NCBI GenBank assembly: GCA_964393185.1
Contig: CAYMSO010000015.1
Span: 1 to 21,766 of the forward strand
Direction: 5' to 3'
Source: CAYMSO01 sp964393185
Lineage (GTDB): Bacteria; Patescibacteriota; Dojkabacteria; J137
Length of the DNA: 21,766 bases
The stretch's first letter is position 1. Every line of letters starts with the position of its first letter. The notes below the pieces were generated by a model, which did not search any database, was not told the DNA's origin, and saw only the letters and a program-made list of their open reading frames with translations. A program made the position numbers and the translations under genes. Shown piece after piece: positions 15,661 to 21,766 of the stretch.

Positions 15661-16604
15661 TTTACTATTGGATAGTGCATTTGGAATATATAACCATTTA
15701 GTTCCTGATTAGCTGAGTTAATCTCGCAGTTTAAGATTATACTAGGAATTAAGTATCTTGAATCTTCAATTTCTTCAGTAATATCATAACCCACTGAATA
15801 CTCTTGGCAAGCTATATTTGTGTCTTTAAGATTATTTTCAGAAATAAACAAGATTTGATTGAAAACACTTTCGCTACCTTTATAAGAACTAATTGATCCT
15901 TTTCCATTTTCTAAATCTTTTTTGATTTGATCCACATCTTTGATTGAACTTTTAAATTCTTTGATTGGATTATTTGCTTTTATATCTATAGGGTTTTCTA
16001 CAGTTTTGTAATGAAAGTTTCCATTTGATTCGTTTTGGAAAATTAATATTGAGTTTGGTAAATTTATAACTGGATAACCTCCAAATAAATCATAATAGTA
16101 TAGGTTGGCTCTTAAGTAGGATTCTTGCCTTTCTAAAATCTCTGAATTATTTGATGGGCCTATAGGATAACTATCAAAATTAATAGATTTTATAAGAGTT
16201 AAAGTTGAAGGATATTTAAAATTGAAATATTGATATGTATTTATTAAATCATTTATTTCATCAATATTAATTGTACTACTTCCAAGATCATCTTTAATTA
16301 CAGATTGAAAGCCAACATAATCTTTACTTGTGTTTTCAAACTCTAAGATATATTTAGAATCAAGTTTTAATGTTTTTAAATCAAGATCATCTTCACTGAT
16401 ATTGAGATCAATACCTAGCTTAATCTCAGCATTATTATCAACATTTCTTAAATCTTCAAGTTGGTAATAATCATTGTCGAATTTATCAATGTATGTTGAT
16501 ACTGCATCTTTATCTACTTTATCGACATCTGATTTACTATACATATATATAAATCCTGCACTTAATGAAACTAAAATTATTAAAATACTTAAAATTCTTT
16601 TCAT
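15651..16604 (-). CDS. Single-TM extracytoplasmic protein, unknown
   Basis: A 317-aa protein with an N-terminal anchor (residues 4-23) and a long acidic, Asn/Asp/Ile-rich ectodomain. A stretch 'YFNFKYPSTLTLIKS' (about 132-146) resembles the first strand-turn of PsbP-like domains seen in the neighbouring anchored proteins, but the rest does not clearly follow. Two Cys (about 269 and 296) could form a disulphide. ATG at 16602-16604, 6 nt after the stop of the 223-aa gene, so the two are co-transcribed as a double partner of the cassette at 17294. The function is unknown; an immunity-type role is inferred from position only. Confidence 0.75.
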   Translation of the reverse strand: MKRILSILIILVSLSAGFIYMYSKSDVDKVDKDAVSTYIDKFDNDYYQLEDLRNVDNNAEIKLGIDLNISEDDLDLKTLKLDSKYILEFENTSKDYVGFQSVIKDDLGSSTINIDEINDLINTYQYFNFKYPSTLTLIKSINFDSYPIGPSNNSEILERQESYLRANLYYYDLFGGYPVINLPNSILIFQNESNGNFHYKTVENPIDIKANNPIKEFKSSIKDVDQIKKDLENGKGSISSYKGSESVFNQILFISENNLKDTNIACQEYSVGYDITEEIEDSRYLIPSIILNCEINSANQELNGYIFQMHYPIVKDE

Positions 16605-16610
16605 TTCTTA

Positions 16611-17282
16611 TTACTCATTTGGGTAAATTCTAATATTTCTCAATATTAATTGTGTTTCTTCTAAATCTTGTTGCATTGAATTGCTTATCTTAAGCGAGTA
16701 AACATTATTATTTATATTCACTGAACGATAGTAACTGCCATTAATTTCATCTTCAAGAGTAACATTAAATAAAACTGTGTTTGTATCACCATTTGTGCCA
16801 TAAACTGTTTCAGTTGTATCAAAGTAACTATATGCATTTTTAGAAATCCACATATTAATTTGAGGGTTATCAACCTTTATATAATTTTTATTAAATTCAT
16901 TTCTAGAATATTCCTCGAATATACCTCCACTCGAATCTTCTGAATTCACGGAAATCATAATATCAATAAACTTTTCACTATTATAATATCTTATAATCCT
17001 TGTCCATTCTTCTCCAACTTTGAAGTTTTGCATTTCAGCAGGCTCTTCCCATCCTTCAGGTAGTGTAATTTGAAATCCTGATGCACTATCTTTATATGTA
17101 GTTCCATTTTCTATAGATTCAGTTGCTGGAACTTCCTCATAATTATTATCATTTTCATTATTTTGTTCCTCTTTATCATCATCTTTATTGCTAGATAAGC
17201 TATCATTATTATATACAAGTATTGCAAAAGCGATACAACCTAATGCTAAAAGTATAAATAAAGTTATATTAATTTTCTTCAT
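16611..17282 (-). CDS. Membrane-anchored PsbP-like protein (223 aa)
   Basis: N-terminal anchor (residues 5-24), an Asn/Glu/Asp-rich linker (about 28-60), then a compact domain opening with 'YKDSASGFQITLPEGWEEP' and closing with a 'VYSLKIS...LILRNIRI' strand-helix-strand. This start and end pattern is that of the PsbP-like / MOG1 fold found in many bacterial lipoproteins and anchored proteins. ATG at 17280-17282, 11 nt after the end of the truncated LGFP/DUF4215/M23 cassette. The anchored proteins at 17902 and 20188 share the same architecture, and each also sits just behind a cassette. Role unknown; candidate immunity or chaperone partner facing the outer side of the membrane. Confidence 0.75.
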   Translation of the reverse strand: MKKINITLFILLALGCIAFAILVYNNDSLSSNKDDDKEEQNNENDNNYEEVPATESIENGTTYKDSASGFQITLPEGWEEPAEMQNFKVGEEWTRIIRYYNSEKFIDIMISVNSEDSSGGIFEEYSRNEFNKNYIKVDNPQINMWISKNAYSYFDTTETVYGTNGDTNTVLFNVTLEDEINGSYYRSVNINNNVYSLKISNSMQQDLEETQLILRNIRIYPNE

Positions 17283-17573
17283 TTTGTTTATAATTAATAA
17301 TTATCTGAGATAAATTCATCTCTTCTTCTATTTTCTTCAGGTTGTACATTATCATCTTCGGGAATATTCCACTTAGGTATACCCTTATATCTATCATTAC
17401 ACGCCGATTTATCAGAAAAGAGTTTAAGAATAGATACTGCTCCTGAATCACGAGGAGAATAATGTAAATGCGGACCATCATTCGTATTTCCATCATCACA
17501 TATCTCTCTTTCTTCCGTTACATTATTTCCACAAACTGGGTTTGGTAAGCATTTGTTCTGATCTGTATCAAAG

Positions 17574-17667
17574 TAGTGATTCTCCTGGCATACCACCTTG
17601 CATGTTGCATTGCAAGTTAATCCTTCTGCTGTATCAGTTCCATCACATTGTTCACTATCTTCTCTTA
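17574..17667 (-). repeat. 94-bp identical block, copy A
   Basis: Identical over 94 bp to 19766-19859. It codes for the core of the DUF4215-like Cys-rich module. Weaker but high similarity extends on both sides, to about 17521 and to 17817. Confidence 0.9.
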
Positions 17668-17776
17668 TATTATTTCCGCAAATTGCTGGGCATGCAATAT
17701 CTTCTACTGGAATTTCTGAGTTTACTGCATCAAATATTTCTAAGATTTTTGTCATCTGGAATTCCTGCTTTTTAAA

Positions 17777-17831
17777 TAATCCACTCCTATACTCATCACT
17801 TTCTGGTAGTCCAAACTTCTCGTGGGCTCCG
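17777..17831 (-). repeat. 55-bp identical LGFP-coding block, copy A
   Basis: Identical over 55 bp to 21712-21766, where the window ends, so the match may be longer. It codes for the GAHEKFGLPESDEYRSGL end of an LGFP unit. A third, diverged copy at 19969-20009 stops abruptly at its 5' side. Confidence 0.9.
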
Positions 17832-17901
17832 TTATCAAAGAAGTATTTCCCAATTTTATTTTGAGCGTTTACATGATAATAGTTTCCAAATTGGGTTAGA
17901 G

Positions 17902-18663
17902 TTATTGAAAAGGGTCTACTGAAAAGTCTATCTCTAGGGTTGAGAGGATTTGGTCAAATTGTGAAAGATATTGATTATTAGGCACCTCCGTACTTACTAT
18001 ACTTAAATGATATACTATACTCACCCCTATATCTTTCTTTACTAACCAATTTGTACCAGTACCAAAACTAGAAATGTCAAATTCTTCACTTACTTGTGTT
18101 TCTTTAAATATTTCATTTACAAAGTAAACATTGATAGAACTCAGATCACCATAATATGTATAATTTGAGATATTATTTCTAAATAATTTACCAACATTTA
18201 TGCTATCAATAACGTAACCTACTTGATCCATATGTCCTGAAAATTTGCCTGGTTTTCCGTATTCTTCCTCCATTCCCTTAACATATTGAATGCGTAAATA
18301 ACCTATGTCAGCCCCCTTCAATATAATGCACCTACTATCTAGTCCAATGTATTTATTACACTCATCACCCATAAGAAACTCAATAGAAAAATTTTCTGGA
18401 TATGACAACTTTACGAACTTATCATCAGTTTGATAGGTTTTATAGTTAGTAAAATCAAAACTTTCTTTACTTATATAGCTATACTCTGCAATCAATGGAG
18501 TATATTTACTATCGTCTTGTTTTTCCTCTTTGGCTAATTCATCTTTTTTTTCAATATTTAAATTAGTAATAATATTTTTAACTAATATAAAAATTAGTAT
18601 TAATAAAAGAATAAAAATAATTGTATAAAATAGAAATAGCATTCGGTTCTGTTTATCTTTCAT
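17902..18663 (-). CDS. Membrane-anchored PsbP-like protein (253 aa)
   Basis: Anchor at about residues 9-31, a Lys/Glu-rich linker, then an ectodomain of about 190 residues. It opens with 'FVKLSYPENFSIEFL' and closes with 'YLSQFDQILSTLEIDF', the characteristic first strand and last helix-strand of PsbP-like domains. Two Cys (C102, C112) are close together. ATG at 18661-18663, 9 nt after the stop of the M23 cassette. Its last codons overlap, in another frame, the truncated LGFP fragment of the next cassette, which suggests that the 3' end was created by a recombination junction. It is most similar in layout to the interrupted gene at 20032-20769. A role as membrane-bound partner of the M23 protein is inferred. 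Confidence 0.75.
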   Translation of the reverse strand: MKDKQNRMLFLFYTIIFILLLILIFILVKNIITNLNIEKKDELAKEEKQDDSKYTPLIAEYSYISKESFDFTNYKTYQTDDKFVKLSYPENFSIEFLMGDECNKYIGLDSRCIILKGADIGYLRIQYVKGMEEEYGKPGKFSGHMDQVGYVIDSINVGKLFRNNISNYTYYGDLSSINVYFVNEIFKETQVSEEFDISSFGTGTNWLVKKDIGVSIVYHLSIVSTEVPNNQYLSQFDQILSTLEIDFSVDPFQ

Positions 18664-18672
18664 AAAATCAAA

Positions 18673-20007
18673 TTAATATCTTTTAGTTATATAATAGAAT
18701 GTTTCCTCTTTTGTCAGTGAGTAAGGAAGATAATTATATCCATAGGTAAGATCATATACTTCACCTCCCAAGTACCCAAAGTAACCCTTACTTTGCGGAT
18801 CTTGTTGAGAACCATTTACAAACAACTCAAAATGTAGATGTCTTCCGTCACATAAACCTGTACATCCCATTGTAAAGACATAATCAGAAAAGGTCACAGA
18901 CTGTCCTTCTTTTAGAAATTGATCAGCACCATGAACATATCTAGTTGTATAAGTGTCGCTGTGTTTAATATCAATCCAATTCGCACCATAAACATCCTTA
19001 GACGGTTTTTGAGCAGTTCCGATTGCTACGGCATTTACCTTACAAGTCCCGCCCGAAGCTCGAATATCTGCTCCCTTGTGATATGGATAATCTGGTGAGC
19101 GATCTCCATAATCATCATGTCCTTCTGGACCAGAATATAGTTTTCCAGCATATCCACAGCCCGAATCCATTGCTATAGGATGTATACTTCCTCCCAAAAA
19201 GTCTTTTACACAGTATCCGTCCTTACTAAAATAACCTGTAGGACATCTCGCTCCAATCTCAAACCTCTTAATATCTGTTAAATTACCAAATACTCCTGCT
19301 TTCCCTCCCTCTATCCTATAATATATCGTCTTCTTTCCGCTTGCTCCAGACCATAATACCAAATCAGAAATAGTAAATGTCATTGGATCTGTTGTACTTC
19401 TTTTTTGTTCCCAATATATTTGAGCGTTAGCCATCTTTGTTGCATCTCCAAATGCTGTATTGTCATTTGATAAATGTATATAGTATTCGTCGTATCCTAC
19501 TGCTTTCACTTTAAATGTAGGATTCTCTGCTGAAGTATAACTATTTTTTGTTGAAACAACATCCAAGTCTTTATTTGGATCTAATTGATTTTCTAACGGC
19601 TCCTCTATGCACTTTTTGTCTTCATTGTTCCAAATCTTTCCTTCATCGCATTTTGTTTTGCAATCATCTGAACAATCAAGACCCCCATCGCATTCCTCTC
19701 CCTTTTCTTTTACATTATTCCCACAAACAGGGTTTGGTAAGCATTTATTCTGATCTGTATCAAAATAGTGATTCTCCTGGCATACCACCTTGCATGTTGC
19801 ATTGCAAGTTAATCCTTCTGCTGTATCAGTTCCATCACATTGTTCACTATCTTCTCTTACATTATCTCCACATACTGCTGGGCATGCGATGTCTTCTACT
19901 GCTATCTCCGAATTAACTTCATTAAATACCTCTATTACTCTTGTCATTTGAAATTCCTGTATCTTCAATAATCCGCTCCTGTACTCATCACTTTCTGGTA
20001 ATCCAAA
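18673..20007 (-). CDS. M23 metallopeptidase with Cys-rich module, 5'-truncated
   Basis: The translatable product from TTG at 19966-19968 has 431 residues. Domain order: two to three DUF4215-like Cys-rich repeats (about 28-120), an Ig-like domain (about 135-238), a short Cys pair, then an M23 peptidase (about 262-400) with HKGAD (H297, D301), RYVHG (H346) and RHLHFE (H377, H379), the full Zn-binding and catalytic set. M23 enzymes cut cell-wall peptide bridges. Upstream, 13 codons of an LGFP unit (FGLPESDEYRSG) stay in frame back to 20007, where a TAG follows at once; no signal peptide is present. The gene therefore looks like a cassette that lost its 5' end, yet its catalytic end is intact. 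An ATG at 19947 is an alternative start. A single-TM PsbP-like gene follows after 9 nt. Confidence 0.8.
   Translation of the reverse strand, partial: FGLPESDEYRSGLLKIQEFQMTRVIEVFNEVNSEIAVEDIACPAVCGDNVREDSEQCDGTDTAEGLTCNATCKVVCQENHYFDTDQNKCLPNPVCGNNVKEKGEECDGGLDCSDDCKTKCDEGKIWNNEDKKCIEEPLENQLDPNKDLDVVSTKNSYTSAENPTFKVKAVGYDEYYIHLSNDNTAFGDATKMANAQIYWEQKRSTTDPMTFTISDLVLWSGASGKKTIYYRIEGGKAGVFGNLTDIKRFEIGARCPTGYFSKDGYCVKDFLGGSIHPIAMDSGCGYAGKLYSGPEGHDDYGDRSPDYPYHKGADIRASGGTCKVNAVAIGTAQKPSKDVYGANWIDIKHSDTYTTRYVHGADQFLKEGQSVTFSDYVFTMGCTGLCDGRHLHFELFVNGSQQDPQSKGYFGYLGGEVYDLTYGYNYLPYSLTKEETFYYITKRY
19766..19859 (-). repeat. 94-bp identical block, copy B
   Basis: Identical to 17574-17667, 2192 bp away in direct orientation. 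It encodes the Cys-rich module of the M23 cassette. Confidence 0.9.
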
Positions 20008-20031
20008 CTAAATGAATTGTTCCAATAAACT

Positions 20032-20769
20032 TTACTTATTAAAACTTATTTCTAAGCTTTTAATTGCATCTGAAATATCATCTAATATAGATTTCATGTT
20101 AGCCTTTGATTTTATATCTTCTTCAGAAAAATTGATGATTATATTCCAAAAAATATTTTTTTCATCGAAAAACACATATACGTTTAATTATTTTGTAATT
20201 TCTCTTTGAGAAGAATATATTTCACAAAAATCCTGTGACAAGAGTTCTATATCAGAATCATTTTTCATATTTCTAAAATATACAGAACTTTCTGTATATC
20301 CCATGAAATCAAATCTTGCAATAAAGTAATTGCCTTGACCTTTATATTTTTTGGGGAGAACAGGAAATAGCTCACTACCTCTATTGGGATATTTGCTTAA
20401 TTCCTCATTGGATATATATTCGTAAAACCTCAGGAAGTGACTATCATTAAACCTATTAAAGTAAAGTTTCTTATTTAAACATTCAAAATCTATTGAGTTT
20501 TCAGGTTGTATTATTCCTTCTTCAGAATTTTGTATATCTTTGTTTAATGCAAATCTCATACTAGATTGACTAGAATATTGCATATCTACAATTAATTTAT
20601 CATCTCCTGACTCTTGATAAGTAATAGTAATATCTTTCGGATAATCTATTATATATCCCTCCAATTGGAATTGCCTCAACATATTGTTATTTAATAAAGA
20701 TTTTATGACTAAAAAGCACACTAAAATCATTATGACAAATAAACCAACAAGTAATCTTTTTTTCTTCAT
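20032..20769 (-). pseudogene. PsbP-like anchored protein interrupted by an in-frame TAA
   Basis: The ORF from ATG 20767-20769 gives 193 residues: anchor (about 5-28), then an ectodomain starting 'YIIDYPKDITI'. It stops at TAA 20188-20190 after EITK. Reading past this single stop in the same frame gives 51 further codons to a TAA at 20032-20034, including DEKNIFWNIIINFSEED and a last helix-strand 'SILDDISDAIKSLEISF'. That end is exactly the closing element of the PsbP-like paralogue at 17902 ('FDQILSTLEIDF'), and the total of about 245 residues would match its 253. So the gene is most simply one coding unit broken by a nonsense change. Alternatives are programmed readthrough or a functional shortened protein. 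It begins 9 nt after the C39-type peptidase gene. Confidence 0.65.
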
Positions 20770-20778
20770 TATACTGTC

Positions 20779-21766
20779 CTAATAAATATTATAATAGCTC
20801 CAAAACCCCCAATTCTTGTCATTAAATTTATAAATAGCACCTTTTCCACTGAAGCTGTATGGTATATAGCCATCCCAGTTAGGGTCTCTGTCAGGCCATC
20901 CATCATTATCCGAATCTACCATTATATTAGTATAGGAATCATTGACAACAACCCTATCAGAAATACCATCTAGATTATCATCTGTGTATCCGATAATGAG
21001 AATAACATGTTCAATTGGTTTATCTTCATAGCCGGGTTGATCAAACAATCCTACTCCTTGTATAGTGAAACCCCCATCATCAATTACTAATTGAACTGCT
21101 TCCTGGAAGTCAGACGAACTTTGTCCATCCCTTGTTAAATAATCGGAAGTAGATCCTCCTACTAATTTAATAAAATTTGCAATTCTCCACCAAATACCTT
21201 GATTGCAATAATAATCTATTGCCGTGTAGCTAAATGCTCCTTCAAGATGAGTACATCCCACTGATTTTTGTTCTTTGTCTATAATAATTTTCGCGTTATC
21301 AAAACTTGAATCTGTATATACGAACTCTTTTAGTTTTGAATAATCATTTTCAGATATTTTCCCAAGTCCACCTAATCCCATTACACTTGCCGCAGCAGAA
21401 CATTGTTGCGTACCTCCTGAGGGATAACCTTTTTCTCCTTTATAATTTAACCATTGATTAATATACGGTGCATAATTTATCTTTGCACAAGTAATATCAT
21501 TAGGATCGTTGGGATTGACATATTTAGTTAGTCCGTGTTGCTTACACTCATACTCCTTCTTGTCTACACATACTCCATTATCTAACACCTCATTTTCTGT
21601 ACATTTTATTTCTTCTTCAGAGCATTTTATCTGATCCAAACTAGGATCTGACTCTATATTTCCCAAGAAGTCAACTTTTACTGTTGAGAGTTGATAAATT
21701 TGTTGTTTATTTAATCCACTCCTATACTCATCACTTTCTGGTAGTCCAAACTTCTCGTGGGCTCCG
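20779..21766 (-). CDS. LGFP / C39-like cysteine peptidase protein, 5' end outside window
   Basis: The frame is open to the right edge, so the TTG at 21664-21666 is not needed as a start; the first visible residues are an LGFP unit (GAHEKFGLPESDEYRSG). A Cys-containing linker follows, then a papain-like domain of the C39_2 type. Numbering from that TTG, the nucleophile is C89 in GGTQQCSAAA, the His is H220 in EHVILIIGYTD, and N242/D243 lie in VVNDSYTN. Two Asp-rich loops (TDDNLDGISD and DSDNDGWPD) look like calcium sites. C39-type enzymes act as peptidases, often cutting Gly-Gly sites, but related proteins have other targets. An anchored PsbP-like gene follows after 9 nt. It uses the same LGFP front as the cassettes at 17294 and 18673 but lacks their Cys-rich repeats. 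Confidence 0.75.
   Translation of the reverse strand, partial: GAHEKFGLPESDEYRSGLNKQQIYQLSTVKVDFLGNIESDPSLDQIKCSEEEIKCTENEVLDNGVCVDKKEYECKQHGLTKYVNPNDPNDITCAKINYAPYINQWLNYKGEKGYPSGGTQQCSAAASVMGLGGLGKISENDYSKLKEFVYTDSSFDNAKIIIDKEQKSVGCTHLEGAFSYTAIDYYCNQGIWWRIANFIKLVGGSTSDYLTRDGQSSSDFQEAVQLVIDDGGFTIQGVGLFDQPGYEDKPIEHVILIIGYTDDNLDGISDRVVVNDSYTNIMVDSDNDGWPDRDPNWDGYIPYSFSGKGAIYKFNDKNWGFWSYYNIY
21712..21766 (-). repeat. 55-bp identical LGFP-coding block, copy B
   Basis: Identical to 17777-17831 up to the last base of the window. It lies at the front of the C39-like gene, about 3.9 kb from copy A, in the same orientation. Confidence 0.9.

Larger units (their letters stand above)
17294..17953 (-). 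pseudogene. 5'-truncated LGFP / Cys-rich cassette fused to an M23 tail
   Basis: The frame is open from 17953 but has no ATG, GTG or TTG until the ATG at 17753-17755, which falls inside the conserved module. The part before it encodes an LGFP-type unit (NKIGKYFFDNGAHEKFGLPE), so the true 5' end, including any signal peptide, is missing. It also overlaps the 3' end of the gene at 17902. Next come two DUF4215-like Cys-rich repeats (about 17500-17720), then, after CDDGNTNDG, an abrupt switch to GPHLHYSPRDSGAV, which resembles only the HxH end of an M23 peptidase, and an Arg/Asp-rich tail. The first Zn-binding motif is absent. Either an inactive remnant with 5' loss and internal deletion, or a silent cassette; a 153-aa product from 17755 is possible. 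Confidence 0.7.

Noticed and set aside
19548..19916. 122-aa plus-strand ORF antisense to the M23 cassette, with similar ORFs at 17542 and 17598
   Set aside because: They are mirror frames of the conserved Cys-rich module. They resemble each other only because the underlying DNA is duplicated. The minus frame has the domain motifs.
20012..20209. 65-aa plus-strand ORF
   Set aside because: It is the shadow of the interrupted PsbP-like frame; the minus-strand reading matches a paralogue's closing pattern.
1..21766. CRISPR arrays, tRNA or rRNA genes
   Set aside because: No regularly spaced short repeats with spacers, no cloverleaf-like segment and no rRNA-like stretch was noticed. The repeats present are coding-module copies or the operator pair.

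Overview
This 21.8 kb, strongly AT-rich stretch looks like accessory DNA from a bacterium with a compact genome. Genes are packed into operons with 1-11 nt gaps or 4-nt overlaps (ATGA, TTGA), GTG/TTG starts are frequent, and clear Shine-Dalgarno sites are rare. TGA is a normal stop. Many products are small, single-pass, membrane-anchored proteins of unknown family. A Patescibacteria (CPR) lineage fits this style, but no marker gene proves it.

Layout. (1) 1-4492, minus strand: an operon led by a secreted LGFP-repeat plus Vps62-like protein, followed by six membrane or membrane-anchored proteins; the last runs off the left edge. (2) 4493-4640: divergent control region with a perfect 16-bp palindrome, then an XRE-MmyB regulator on the plus strand (4641-5381). 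(3) 5537-10869, plus strand: a four-gene operon with a good sigma70-type promoter. It encodes a HisRS-like class II synthetase paralogue without an anticodon-binding domain, an arginine-dihydrolase-like enzyme, a GNAT-like acetyltransferase, and a multi-TM hybrid-free histidine kinase. No response regulator is visible. (4) 10925-12470, minus: two tandem XRE-MmyB regulators with nearly identical HTH DNA but divergent sensor halves, driven by their own strong promoter. (5) 12673-15364, minus: two anchored surface proteins whose leader carries the same 23-bp operator block as region 2, at the same distance from the start codon. (6) 15499-21766, minus: an array of cassettes. Copies of an LGFP/Cys-rich (DUF4215-like) module are joined to different hydrolase ends (C39-like cysteine peptidase, M23 metallopeptidase, M23 tail only). 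Each intact ORF is followed 9-11 nt later by a single-TM protein with a PsbP-like ectodomain. Several cassettes lack a 5' end or are decayed, and the modules share long identical DNA.

Interpretation (inference). Regions 1 and 6 resemble polymorphic effector/immunity loci: an exported enzyme with a conserved delivery module and swappable ends, then membrane-anchored partners facing the same compartment, plus silent 5'-truncated cassettes. The shared operator and three XRE-MmyB regulators suggest that regions 1 and 5 are co-regulated. Region 3 could make an amino-acid-derived small molecule and sense it, or a related compound, through the multi-TM kinase. These are hypotheses from sequence reading alone; no searches were run.
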